Source: Verrucomicrobiota bacterium (GTDB lineage: Bacteria > Verrucomicrobiota > Verrucomicrobiia > Opitutales > Opitutaceae). Taken from it: a stretch of DNA of 15,511 bases. The stretch lies in contig JAEXPQ010000322.1 of assembly GCA_023446735.1 (NCBI GenBank), positions 1-15,511 of the forward strand. The letters are read 5' to 3'. Made by a program: the position numbers and the translations under genes. The number at the start of each line of letters is the position of its first letter. Position 1 is the stretch's first letter. A model generated the notes under the pieces. It saw only the letters and a program-made list of their open reading frames with translations. It was not told the DNA's origin and did no database searches. Of this stretch, positions 6,385 to 14,646 are shown piece after piece.

Positions 6385-9300
6385 CTACTCGATCCGCTGT
6401 TTCGCCAACGCGACCAGATCCTCGCCGCCGCGGAGGAGACGCAGGCGGTAGGAGTAGGTTAGCGGCCAAGGGGTCAGTCGGAACGGCGCGTGCGGCAGGG
6501 CGCCCCAGGAATCGTCGCCGCCGACACCGCGTTGCTTCAAGTCGAGGTTGAGCGTGACGGTGTCGCGCTCGGGCAGCTGGTAGCGGTAGAAATTCTCCTT
6601 CTGCGTGGCACAGAAGAGATCGTCGGTCGTGGAGTGGAGTGCATTGGCGCTGAGCAGCGGCTGGCCAATGGCGAGCAGGCCCACGCCTTTGGTGTCGGTC
6701 AGCGCGATCCAGCGGACACCCTCCTTGTTGCCGGTCTCCTGCGGCTTGATGTAGTCAAAGTACTGGTCGCGGACGCGGCCAGAATAGAGGCCGACGCGGG
6801 CATCCTGCCGGTCCCAGTAGGTCTCCTGCGGGCCCTTGCCGAACCAGGTGAGATGGTCGAAGCCGGCGCGCAGCGTGGTCTGCATGCCGAAGCGCGGCAG
6901 TTCGGCGATCGCGAGGTAGGGCTCGGGCGTCCAGGTCGACTCGACGACGATGTCGCCGCCGCCGAGGATGGTCCAGGTCAGCCGGTATTCGCTGCGCGGA
7001 GCGGCGAGCGGGCCGCGCGCGGTGACTACGATGCGGTCCGGCCGATCTTGTCCGATCGCGACCGTCTCGGGTTTGAAGGTTTCGTGCGCCTTACGCCAAA
7101 TGCCGGGGCCGCCGGGGGTCCAGGTGTTCTTGGCCGGACTCTCGTCGGTCATCTTGTTGCCGCGGTCGTTGTCGACCGGGGCGCGCCAGAAGTGCGGCCC
7201 GAGCGGGCCGGCGAGTAGCTCGGTGTCGCCGGATTTCAATGAGACGAGCAGGCCGGTCTTGCGGTCGACGGCGACGGAGAACCCGGGGCCGCGGACGACG
7301 AAGCGGTCGGGCGACGACTGGTCGAGCTGGAGCGGGGACGGCGGGGCCGCGGCGGCGACGACGGCCGGCGCGGCGTGCGGCAGCTTGAACTGCTCCCAGG
7401 CGATCTCGTGGCCGGCGGGCGCCCACGGGGTGGCGGCCTTCAGCTTGAAGCTGAGCTCGAGGAAATACTCGGTGGCCGGCGCGGGCGTGAACGGCGCAAA
7501 GGGCACGGCGACGGTCTTCGTCTCGCGCGGGGCGAGGGCGAGATCGGCGAGCGCGCCCTGCTGGAGGACCTTGCCGTCGGCGACGAGGCGCCAGTCGGCG
7601 GCGAGCCAGTCCTGCGCGGCGAGGAAGCAGTCCCAGTTGGCGAGCGCGACACGGCCCGCGGCGAGGTCGACGGCGCGGAGTTGGATCGGCTGGTACACCT
7701 TCTTCACCTCGGCGAGGCCGGGGTGCGGTGTCCGATCGGCGGAGACAAGGCCGTTGGCGCAGAAGTTGCCGTCGGAGGCGGTGCCGGCGGGGCCGAAGGT
7801 GCCGCCGTAGGCGAAGAACGTGCCGAGCTTGGGGTCGAGCGGGAGCGAGCGGGCGTTCTCGAGTTGCTCGATCTTCTTCGAGGCGGGGACGGGGGTGCGC
7901 AGGCCCTGGTCGACCCAGTCCCAGATGAAGCCGCCCTGGAGGTACTTGGCGCCGTCGTAGATCGGGCGCCAGTAGGCCCAGAGGTCGCCGGTGCTGTTGC
8001 CCATGGCGTGGGCGTACTCGCATTGGATGAAGGGCTTGGTGCGCGGGAGCGCGGCGTAATTGATCACGCTCTCCGGCGAGGCGTACATCGGGCAGACGAT
8101 GTCGCTCGTCTCGAAATTCTTCGCGCCCTCGTACTGTACGGGGCGGGTGTTGTCGTGCGCCTTCAGCCAGGCGTAGGTGGCGCGGAAGTTCTCGCCGAAG
8201 CCGGCCTCGTTGCCGAGCGACCACGCGATGATGCAGGCGTGGTTTTTGTCGCGCTCGAACATGCGGACGGTGCGGTCGAGGTGGGCGGGGCCCCAGGAGG
8301 GCTGGTTGGAGAGGGTCTTGTCCTCGGCGTAACCGATGCCGTGCGACTCGATGTTGGCCTCATCGATCACGTAGAGGCCGTATTCGTCGCAGAGTGCGTA
8401 CCACTCGGGGACGTTGGGATAATGACAGGTGCGGACGGCGTTGATGTTGTTCCGCTTCATCAGGCGGATGTCCTCGAGCATGCGCTCGCGGGTGACGACC
8501 TGGCCGAGCTCGGGGTCCCACTCGTGGCGGTTCACGCCGCGCATGAGGACGGGCTGGCCGTTGACGAGCAGGTGGCCGTCGCGGATCGCGACGGAGCGGA
8601 AACCAACCTTCCACGGGATGACCTCGAGGACTCTGCCGGAGGCGTCCTTGGTGGTGAGGAGGAGCGTGTAGAGATTTGGGGTCTCGGCGGACCACTTGAG
8701 CGGGGCGGTGACAGAGAACGCGCGAGTGAGGCGCTCTGTTGACTCGGGGGCGAGCATGGCGTGACCGAGTTCGGCCTCGTCGCGCACGGGTGTTCCGGCG
8801 GCGTCGAACAGCTTCGCCGTGACAGTGATGCCCGCCGGTTGCTTGGACCGGTTGTGGAGTTCGACTTCGAGATGGAGGAGCGCGTCGCGATTGTTCCCGT
8901 CGAGTTCAGTCGTTGCAGTGAAGTCGCGAATTCCGGCCGTCTGCGCGCTCCAGAGAGTGACATCACGGAAGATGCCGCTGAGGCGCCAGAAATCCTGGTC
9001 CTCGAGGTAGGAGCCGTCGCACCAGCGGATGACCTCGGCGGCGAGGAGGTTGTCGCCGGGCTTCAGGTACGGCGTGAGGCGGAAGGTGGCGGGGGTGCGG
9101 CTGTCCTTGCTGAAGCCGAGCTTCTGGCCGTTGAGCCAGAGCTCGAAGTACGAGTTCACGCCGTCGAATGTCACGTAGACCTCGCGGCCCGCCCAGCCGG
9201 TCGGCACGGTGAAGTGTGTGCGGTAGGCGGAAACGGGGTTGTCGTCGGTGGGCGGCAGCGGGGGCTGCACGTTCTTCCACGGGTAGGCGACGTTGGTGTA

Positions 9301-9669
9301 GATCGGGATGCCGTAGCCCTCGATCTCGACGTTCGAGGGCACGGGGATGGTCTTCCACGCGGAGTCGTCGAAACCGGGCTGCCAGAAACCGGCGATGCGG
9401 TCGGCGGGCTTGGCGACCCAGGCGAACTTCCAGTCGCCGTTGAGCGAGCGCACGAAGGGCGAGGCGGCGCGATCGAAGGAGCGCGCCTGCTCGACGGTCG
9501 CGTAGCGCGTCATTGTGGCGGCGGGCGCCACGGTGCCGGCGTGGAGCTGGGTCTCATCCTGCCAGGCGGGACGGGGGGCGGCCTCGGTGGCCATGAGCGG
9601 CAGGACCGGGGCGGAGAGCAGGAACGGCAGCGCGCGGAGCGCGGCGCAGGGGAAGCGTTTGGGCGTCAT
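6385..9669 (-). CDS. Exported GH2 beta-galactosidase (LacZ type)
   Basis: This 1094-residue protein hydrolyses terminal beta-galactosides, probably in the periplasm. Residues 1 to about 28 form a signal peptide (basic start, then LRALPFLLSAPVLPL). The five LacZ domains follow: a sugar-binding jelly roll to about 245, an Ig-like domain to about 355, a TIM barrel to about 650, a second Ig-like domain, and the C-terminal small-chain domain from about 795 with APVDNDRG. LacZ active-site motifs are present: RWCDGSYLEDQD with Asp218, GVNRHEWDP, DEANIESHG (Mg site), SLGNEAG with acid/base Glu488, PVQYEG, QCEYAHAMGNS with nucleophile Glu551, and FIWDWVDQG. This supports true beta-galactosidase activity. 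E. coli LacZ is cytoplasmic and 1023 residues long. The ATG at 9667-9669 is chosen for its signal peptide; a longer frame would run back into REP repeats. The GH-A hydrolase gene lies 241 bp upstream on the same strand. Confidence 0.93.
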   Translation of the reverse strand: MTPKRFPCAALRALPFLLSAPVLPLMATEAAPRPAWQDETQLHAGTVAPAATMTRYATVEQARSFDRAASPFVRSLNGDWKFAWVAKPADRIAGFWQPGFDDSAWKTIPVPSNVEIEGYGIPIYTNVAYPWKNVQPPLPPTDDNPVSAYRTHFTVPTGWAGREVYVTFDGVNSYFELWLNGQKLGFSKDSRTPATFRLTPYLKPGDNLLAAEVIRWCDGSYLEDQDFWRLSGIFRDVTLWSAQTAGIRDFTATTELDGNNRDALLHLEVELHNRSKQPAGITVTAKLFDAAGTPVRDEAELGHAMLAPESTERLTRAFSVTAPLKWSAETPNLYTLLLTTKDASGRVLEVIPWKVGFRSVAIRDGHLLVNGQPVLMRGVNRHEWDPELGQVVTRERMLEDIRLMKRNNINAVRTCHYPNVPEWYALCDEYGLYVIDEANIESHGIGYAEDKTLSNQPSWGPAHLDRTVRMFERDKNHACIIAWSLGNEAGFGENFRATYAWLKAHDNTRPVQYEGAKNFETSDIVCPMYASPESVINYAALPRTKPFIQCEYAHAMGNSTGDLWAYWRPIYDGAKYLQGGFIWDWVDQGLRTPVPASKKIEQLENARSLPLDPKLGTFFAYGGTFGPAGTASDGNFCANGLVSADRTPHPGLAEVKKVYQPIQLRAVDLAAGRVALANWDCFLAAQDWLAADWRLVADGKVLQQGALADLALAPRETKTVAVPFAPFTPAPATEYFLELSFKLKAATPWAPAGHEIAWEQFKLPHAAPAVVAAAAPPSPLQLDQSSPDRFVVRGPGFSVAVDRKTGLLVSLKSGDTELLAGPLGPHFWRAPVDNDRGNKMTDESPAKNTWTPGGPGIWRKAHETFKPETVAIGQDRPDRIVVTARGPLAAPRSEYRLTWTILGGGDIVVESTWTPEPYLAIAELPRFGMQTTLRAGFDHLTWFGKGPQETYWDRQDARVGLYSGRVRDQYFDYIKPQETGNKEGVRWIALTDTKGVGLLAIGQPLLSANALHSTTDDLFCATQKENFYRYQLPERDTVTLNLDLKQRGVGGDDSWGALPHAPFRLTPWPLTYSYRLRLLRGGEDLVALAKQRIE

Positions 9670-9777
9670 GGTGATTCCGGGGCAAGGCGGGGGAGCGCGG
9701 AGCATGGGTGTGCGGCAGGCCGACGACAAGCCGGCGCCGCCGAGTTGTGCTTTCGTACAGTTTGGCGATGGCGCCTG

Positions 9778-9869
9778 GTAGGTCAGCGAGCTTGCCCGCG
9801 CTCTGGGTGACGCGAGCAGGCGGGGAGGCGCGTGCGAACGAGAAGGCGCGAGCAAGCTCGCTGACCGAC
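9778..9869. repeat. Inverted pair of REP-like units
   Basis: The unit at 9778-9801 (plus) reads GTAGGTCAGCGAGC then TTGCCCGCGC. The unit at 9846-9869 (minus) reads GTCGGTCAGCGAGC then TTGCTCGCGC. They are separated by 44 bases with looser related fragments (GACGCGAGCAGG, GGCGCGTGCGAAC). The pair lies upstream of the beta-galactosidase gene, in the spacer between the two hydrolase genes, where it could stabilise or punctuate a shared transcript. Confidence 0.8.
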
Positions 9870-9890
9870 GGCGGAGGGGAGATTCGGAGG

Positions 9891-9914
9891 GCGCGTGAGC
9901 GCATGCCGGCCTAC
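9891..9914 (-). repeat. Third REP-like unit, overlapping the GH-A stop codon
   Basis: On the minus strand it reads GTAGGCCGGCATGC then GCTCACGCGC, a more diverged copy of the 24-bp unit. Its leading GTAG contains the TAG (9911-9913) that ends the upstream hydrolase gene. Confidence 0.7.
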
Positions 9915-12160
9915 GGAGCGGAGGTCGGTGTCACGATCACGGCGAGATCCTCGGCAAAGCTTGGGAGCGCCAAGGCGAGTTGGCCGGTGGTGGCGGTTGC
10001 CTCGGTCGCGGCAACCACGGCGCCGGTGCGCGGATCGAGCCATTCGACAGCGTAGCGTCCGGTGGGCCAGTCGAGGAGCGTCACGGTTTCGCCGGACACG
10101 AGCGGCGGATTGAAACGCTGCGCGCCCGCGGGCCAGACGATGTGCGGCGAGGTGAGGTGGAGCACTGCCTTGTTGCCCTGCCGGAGACCGACGCGTTCCG
10201 GGGTGAAGCGCCAGCCGTCGGCGTAAGCGGCGGGGCGGACCTGCTCGACCTTGAGCGAGTCGAGCTGCACCCAGTCGGGGCCGTCGTGGGCGATCTCGAC
10301 GGTGTGCCGGCCGGCGGGAACCTCGACGGCGAACTCGCGGTTGATCTCGTTGCTGTTGGGCAGCGCGCCATCGGTGTCCACGAGCTGGGCACGAAGGACC
10401 TCGGCGCCGTCGAGGCGGACGAGGAGGTTGGCGGAGGCGGCCACGGAGTTGACGTGGAATGCGACCCTGGCCTTCGGCGCGAAGTGCGCGGTGAGGCGGA
10501 GGTGCTGCTGCTTGTCGGGTTGCGCGGGCCCGTGAATGTAGCCGCAGAGAAACTCGGCGGCGCGCGCGGCGGAGAGGGCGTCGGCCAGCACGGCCTCGCC
10601 GCGCAGCGAGAGCCGGCGGAAATGGTTGAGCGCGATCAGTCCGGAGAACGTCTCGCCGCCGGCCGGCGGTTCGCCGAGCGCGACGGGAGCGACGGTGCTG
10701 CCGGCGAAACGCACCGGGCTCCACGTGCCCTCGTGCCAGCCGGCGCGGCGCAGGATGGAGCTGAGCGCGCCGATGAGCGGGTAGGCGTTGTCGGTGTGCA
10801 CGTCCTCCCACCACCAGCTCAGCGAAGTGCCCATCGAGCCGCCGAGCGCGCCGCCCCAAAGGCCCTGCCGGAAGCCGCGCAGGTGTGGGTCGCCGGCGAT
10901 GCTCCAGCTGCCCGGGGCGGTGCCGAACTCGCCGATGAGCGCGGGCTTGCCGTAACGTTGTACCATCGACTCGGCGACAGCCGCGACGAACCGGCCGGGC
11001 GCCGGCTCGGCGTAGGAATGGTAGACGGCGAAATCGAGCTCGGCCAGCGCCCACATCTCGGGGCGGTCGACGCCGCCGGTGAGGCTCGTCGTGATCAGAT
11101 GGCCGACCGGATCGAGCGCGCGCAGGTGCCGCGCCATCTCGCGGTGCCAGGCGACCACCGCCGCGCCGTCGACGAGGTCGGGGCCGAAGATGTTGTCGAT
11201 CTCGTTGAAGAACTGCCAGGCGAGCAGCCGCGGGCTGGCGCCGTAGCGGGCGACGAGGTAGCGCAGGCGTTTCTGGTAGGCCGCGCGGGCGCGGGCGTCG
11301 GTGAAGAAGTCGTTCGGCGTGGCGCAGGGGCCGCCCTGCTGGACGCTGTACGGATTGCTGGTCCGCCAGAAGTTGTTGGTGCCGCCCCAGCCGCGATTCT
11401 TCTCCTGGTACATGCCATGGTGGTCGAAGCAGAGCAGCAGGTAGAGGCCGTCGCGCTCGGCGAGTTCGAAGAGGCGGTCGAGTTGCCAGGCCCCGCCGAG
11501 GTCGTAGCGGGTCAGGGTGCCCGGCTTGTGTTCGAGCGGCAGGAACCACGGCGCGAGCCAGAGACGCGCGAGATTCTGTCCCGAGGCGCGCATCGCCGGG
11601 AACCACTCGTCGTAGTCGTAGGTGCCGCGCGCGCCGGCCCAGCAGGCGTTCTCGCCGACGAGGCGCAACGGGGCGCCGTCGGTCGTGGCGAGGTAACGGC
11701 GGTCGGCGCCGATCCGCACCCAGCTGCGCACGGTCGCGGACGACTCCGCGGCGACGGCGAACCGCAGGTTCGCCAGCGGGGTCGGCGTGGCAGTCCCGAG
11801 CGCCGCGTCGACCTGCACTCCGTATTCGCCCGGCTCGGTGGGTGTGAAGCGCACGCGCCATTCGGGTGCGCCGACCGGGGTGAGGACCTCGGCACCGTCG
11901 ACCAACGCGCGCGAGTAGTCCTGGAACCAGAAGGCCGGTACGACGAAGGTGCGGCCGGAGGGCGCCGTGAAGTTGGCGTCGATCCGGATCAGGTCGGGGT
12001 CGAAGTTGTTGGCGGCGGTGGGAGCCTCCGTCAGACGGAACTCGGCGCACTGCCAAAGCAGGGGCGGGGCGAGTGGCGTGACCGCCGGCGCGCCGGACAG
12101 GCGGGCGACGGAGCCCAGGAGGAGAACGAGCAGGAGGGCGGGGCGGGGGGCGAAGCGCAT
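9911..12160 (-). CDS. Exported clan GH-A hydrolase with DUF5060-type N-terminus
   Basis: This 749-residue secreted glycoside hydrolase probably acts on a plant or algal polysaccharide. Residues 1-23 are a signal peptide (LLLVLLLGSVARLSGA). Residues about 34-135 look like DUF5060 (FDPDLIRIDANF, APSGRTF, PAFWFQDY, GEYGVQVD). A TIM-barrel hydrolase domain, GH5/cellulase-like, follows to about 470, with FFNEID (Glu320, expected acid/base) and LIGEFGT (Glu411, expected nucleophile), plus Trp-rich WWWEDVHTDN. Residues about 535-645 resemble a beta-sandwich carbohydrate-binding domain (VPAGRHTVEIAHDGPDW). The end (about 686-749) resembles the small beta domain common at the C-terminus of such enzymes (GRYAVEWLDPRTG). 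Exact family and substrate are not decidable by eye. The ATG at 12158-12160 starts the signal peptide; no good ribosome binding site is visible. It is divergent from ligA and upstream of the beta-galactosidase on the same strand. Its stop codon falls within a REP-like unit. Confidence 0.85.
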   Translation of the reverse strand: MRFAPRPALLLVLLLGSVARLSGAPAVTPLAPPLLWQCAEFRLTEAPTAANNFDPDLIRIDANFTAPSGRTFVVPAFWFQDYSRALVDGAEVLTPVGAPEWRVRFTPTEPGEYGVQVDAALGTATPTPLANLRFAVAAESSATVRSWVRIGADRRYLATTDGAPLRLVGENACWAGARGTYDYDEWFPAMRASGQNLARLWLAPWFLPLEHKPGTLTRYDLGGAWQLDRLFELAERDGLYLLLCFDHHGMYQEKNRGWGGTNNFWRTSNPYSVQQGGPCATPNDFFTDARARAAYQKRLRYLVARYGASPRLLAWQFFNEIDNIFGPDLVDGAAVVAWHREMARHLRALDPVGHLITTSLTGGVDRPEMWALAELDFAVYHSYAEPAPGRFVAAVAESMVQRYGKPALIGEFGTAPGSWSIAGDPHLRGFRQGLWGGALGGSMGTSLSWWWEDVHTDNAYPLIGALSSILRRAGWHEGTWSPVRFAGSTVAPVALGEPPAGGETFSGLIALNHFRRLSLRGEAVLADALSAARAAEFLCGYIHGPAQPDKQQHLRLTAHFAPKARVAFHVNSVAASANLLVRLDGAEVLRAQLVDTDGALPNSNEINREFAVEVPAGRHTVEIAHDGPDWVQLDSLKVEQVRPAAYADGWRFTPERVGLRQGNKAVLHLTSPHIVWPAGAQRFNPPLVSGETVTLLDWPTGRYAVEWLDPRTGAVVAATEATATTGQLALALPSFAEDLAVIVTPTSAP

Positions 12161-12269
12161 GAGCGGAGAGCCGCACGCTTCGCCGCCGGCGCAGGAAGGT
12201 CAAACGCGGCCCGTGCGTTCCCGGGCTCGCCGCCGGCTCGCTCCCTCCTTTAATGCACACCCAACGCGC

Positions 12270-14474
12270 ATGACTCCGCTCGAAGCCCAGGCCCGCATCG
12301 CCGCTCTCCGCACCGAACTCGCCCGCCACGACGAGCTTTACTACCGGCAGGCGCGGCCGGAGATCGCCGACTTCGACTACGACCGGCTGAAGCGCGAGCT
12401 CGCCGACCTCGAGGCGGCGCATCCGGAGTTCGGTGGCGGAGCTTCGCCGACCAAACGCGTGGGCGACGACCGAGCCGACGGCTTCGCGCGCGTGCGTCAC
12501 CGGCAGGCGATGATGACCCTCGACAACACCTATGACGAGGGCGAGCTGCGCGAGTTCCACGCACGCCTCGTGAAGTTGCTGGGCACCGACGATCTCGCCT
12601 ACACGGTCGAGCCGAAGATCGACGGCCTCGCGGTGAGCCTCACCTACGAACACGGCAAACTCGTGCGCGCCGTGACGCGCGGCGATGGCGAGGAGGGCGA
12701 CGATGTGACGGCGAACGTGCGTACAATCAAGACGCTCCCGGAGACGCTGAAGGAGAGCGGAAACCTGAAACCGGAGAGCGGAGAGACGGAGGGCGGACGA
12801 CAGAGGACAGACCACAGAGGGCAGAACGCGGATGAACTGCCGTTGTTCGCGGAGCCGACGGAGGGCGCGAGCGAGCTCGCTGGCCTACAGGCTGAACCGT
12901 CCACCGCCCACCGGTTACTGGTCACTGGCTTTCCGGCGCTGGTCGAGATCCGCGGCGAAGTCTTCCTGCGCAACGAGGAGTTCCAGCGCATCAACCGCGA
13001 GCAGGAGGAGGCCGGGCTCGAGCCCTACGCCAACCCGCGTAACCTCGCCGCGGGCACGCTCAAGCTGCTCGATCCGGCCGAGGTGGCGAAGCGCCGGCTC
13101 GAGATCGTGCTCTACGGTCTAGGCGCGTGCGAACCGGGCGAGCCGGCGGCCGCGCAGTCCGAGTATCTCGCGCGTCTCGCCGCGTGGGGGCTGCCGGTGG
13201 TCGAGAAGCACTGGGCGGTGCGCGGCATCGACGCCGTGTGGGCGGCCATTCTCGAACTCGACCGGTTGCGGCGTGGCTTCGCGTATGCGACCGACGGTGC
13301 GGTGGTGAAGCTCGACCGTCACGACCAGCAGCGTCTCGCCGGCGCGCGGGGCGAAGGGCAGACCGCGCGCAAGCTTTCGCCGCGCTGGGCGTGTGCGTAC
13401 AAGTTCGCGCCCGATCGTGCCGAGACGCGCGTGAACGCGATCACGATCCAGGTCGGCCGCACCGGCGCGCTCACGCCGGTGGCCGAGCTGGAACCGGTGT
13501 TGCTGGCCGGCACGACGGTGAAGCGAGCGACGTTGCACAACGCCGAGGAGATCGCGCGCAAGGATGTTCGTATCGGGGATTTTGTGCTGATCGAGAAGGC
13601 CGGCGAGATCATCCCGGCCGTGGTGCAGGTGCTCGCCGAGAAGCGGCCCGCCGCCGGGCTCGCGCCCTATGTTTTCCCGACGAGCTGCCCGATCTGTGGC
13701 ACGGCGGTGACGCGCGCCGAGGGCGAGGTCGTGTGGCGTTGTCCGAACGCCGACTGCCCCGAGAAGGTGCGGCGCCGGCTGGAGCATTTCGCGTCGAAGG
13801 GCTGCCTCGACATCGACGGGCTCGGCGAAGAGATGGTCGCGTTGCTCATCGAGCGCGGGCTGGTGAAGACGATCCCCGACATCTTTCGTCTGAAACTCGA
13901 GGATCTGCTGCCGCTGAAGAAGTCGGGGGAGGTGTGGGCGGGCAACCTGATCGCGGCCATCGCCGCGCGGAAGAACGCCGATCTCTGGCGCGTGCTCAAC
14001 GGCCTCGGCATCCCGCAGGTGGGCGCCGCCGCCTCGAAGGATCTCGCGCTGCGCTTCCGCTCGCTCGACGCGATCGGGGCGGCGAGCGAGGCGGACCTGC
14101 TCAACGTGGGCGGCTTCGGCGAGCGCACGGTGGGACTGCTGCGCGCGTGGTTCGCGCAGCCCGCCAACCAGGCGCTGTTGGCCGAGTTGCGCGCGGTCGG
14201 GCTTGAGCCGACGGCGCCCGCCGCGGCGGGCGCGAGCGCGCCGCTCGCGGGGAAGACGCTGGTGCTTACCGGGACGCTGCCCTCGCTCTCGCGCGAGGCG
14301 GCGACCGAGCTGATCGAGAAGGCCGGCGGCAAGGTCAGCGGCAGCGTTTCCAAGAAGACCCACTACGTCGTCGCCGGCGAGGAGGCGGGCTCGAAGCTCG
14401 AGAAGGCCCGCGCGCTCGGCGTGGCGGTGCTCGACGAGGCCGGGCTGCGGGCGCTGGTGGCGGGCGCTGCGTAG
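12270..14474 (+). CDS. ligA: NAD-dependent DNA ligase with repeat-derived insertion
   Basis: LigA seals nicks in DNA during replication and repair using NAD. The product is 734 residues (E. coli LigA is 671). The order is standard: domain Ia (YYRQARPEIADFDYD), MMTLDN, adenylation motif EPKIDG with the AMP-accepting Lys116, TRGDGEEGDDVTANVRTI, EIRGEVF, an OB fold, a four-cysteine zinc finger (CPICG ... CPNADC), helix-hairpin-helix repeats, and a C-terminal BRCT domain (KTLVLTGTL ... GSVSKKTHYVVAGEEAGSKLEKA). The oddity is about 57 extra residues (about 162-219) between NVRTIKTLPETLK and FPALVEIRGEVF, where E. coli has a short loop. They are encoded by heptamer arrays and one REP-like unit and are low in complexity. 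All catalytic motifs remain and the frame is open, so the gene is probably functional. The ATG at 12270 matches the family N-terminus; the frame is open further upstream but that region is not LigA-like. No clear ribosome binding site is seen. Confidence 0.96.
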   Translation: MTPLEAQARIAALRTELARHDELYYRQARPEIADFDYDRLKRELADLEAAHPEFGGGASPTKRVGDDRADGFARVRHRQAMMTLDNTYDEGELREFHARLVKLLGTDDLAYTVEPKIDGLAVSLTYEHGKLVRAVTRGDGEEGDDVTANVRTIKTLPETLKESGNLKPESGETEGGRQRTDHRGQNADELPLFAEPTEGASELAGLQAEPSTAHRLLVTGFPALVEIRGEVFLRNEEFQRINREQEEAGLEPYANPRNLAAGTLKLLDPAEVAKRRLEIVLYGLGACEPGEPAAAQSEYLARLAAWGLPVVEKHWAVRGIDAVWAAILELDRLRRGFAYATDGAVVKLDRHDQQRLAGARGEGQTARKLSPRWACAYKFAPDRAETRVNAITIQVGRTGALTPVAELEPVLLAGTTVKRATLHNAEEIARKDVRIGDFVLIEKAGEIIPAVVQVLAEKRPAAGLAPYVFPTSCPICGTAVTRAEGEVVWRCPNADCPEKVRRRLEHFASKGCLDIDGLGEEMVALLIERGLVKTIPDIFRLKLEDLLPLKKSGEVWAGNLIAAIAARKNADLWRVLNGLGIPQVGAAASKDLALRFRSLDAIGAASEADLLNVGGFGERTVGLLRAWFAQPANQALLAELRAVGLEPTAPAAAGASAPLAGKTLVLTGTLPSLSREAATELIEKAGGKVSGSVSKKTHYVVAGEEAGSKLEKARALGVAVLDEAGLRALVAGAA
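12753..12829 (+). repeat. Degenerate heptamer array inside ligA
   Basis: Eleven consecutive 7-base units can be laid in register. The first half reads GAGAGCG, GAAACCT, GAAACCG, GAGAGCG, GAGAGAC, GGAGGGC, GGACGAC. The second half reads AGAGGAC, AGACCAC, AGAGGGC, AGAACGC. The whole stretch is translated as part of LigA (residues about 162-187). The purine bias and seven-base period are unlike the surrounding codons. Confidence 0.75.
12865..12888 (-). repeat. REP-like unit inside the ligA reading frame
   Basis: On the minus strand it reads GTAGGCCAGCGAGC then TCGCTCGCGC. It keeps the 24-bp length and differs from the best intergenic units at only a few bases. In LigA it encodes the residues around SELAGLQ (201-207). 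Confidence 0.8.
12901..12928 (+). repeat. Second heptamer array inside ligA
   Basis: Four 7-base units lie in register: CCACCGC, CCACCGG, TTACTGG, TCACTGG. They are translated just before the conserved FPALVEIRGEVF. The short array could arise by chance, but its place at the far edge of the LigA insertion supports a repeat origin. Confidence 0.55.
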
Positions 14475-14508
14475 TCGGGCGGGCGTGGGCGCGCGCGGTC
14501 GTGGGCAG

Positions 14509-14574
14509 GTAGGGCCGGCTTCCGGCTCGGCTGCCGGGTCTTCGACTTCAACCTTCAGCCTGAACCTTCACCGC
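14509..14574. repeat. Small hairpin and degenerate heptamers after ligA
   Basis: GCCGG (14514-14518) and CCGGC (14522-14526) form a short stem with a three-base loop 40 bases after the ligA stop, perhaps a REP-like remnant or a weak terminator. From 14540 come units CTTCGAC, TTCAACC, TTCAGCC, TGAACCT and TCACCGC, a decayed seven-base tandem repeat. No ORF or clear promoter lies between ligA and the carboxypeptidase gene. Confidence 0.45.
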
Positions 14575-14632
14575 GTCCGCGAGCCCGTGGTTCGTCCGGC
14601 CCAAAATCCGTTTGCCGTGGCGGGCGCGACGC

Positions 14633-14636
14633 GGAG
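14633..14636 (+). promoter_or_regulatory. Ribosome binding site of the carboxypeptidase gene
   Basis: GGAG lies ten bases before the ATG at 14647 and supports that start. Confidence 0.5.
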
Positions 14637-14646
14637 CCTCGGCGCG

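Noticed and set aside
9743..9763. Imperfect inverted repeat AGTTGTGC ... GTACAGTT upstream of the beta-galactosidase, possible operator
   Set aside because: Only five of eight half-site positions match and no regulator of a suitable type is adjacent, so chance is likely.
9670..9855. A 62-residue N-terminal extension of the beta-galactosidase
   Set aside because: It would translate a REP-like unit and would place the signal peptide in the interior of the protein; the ATG at 9669 is far more natural.
11949..12269. Upstream extension of ligA
   Set aside because: The frame is open but overlaps the divergent GH-A gene and has no LigA similarity; the family N-terminus begins at 12270.
9783..12815. 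A 1010-codon minus-strand open frame, and a 757-codon plus-strand frame at 9980-12253
   Set aside because: Both are Arg/Gly/Ala-rich shadows of the GH-A hydrolase and ligA genes in GC-rich DNA, with no domain pattern. The true frames carry signal peptides and catalytic motifs.
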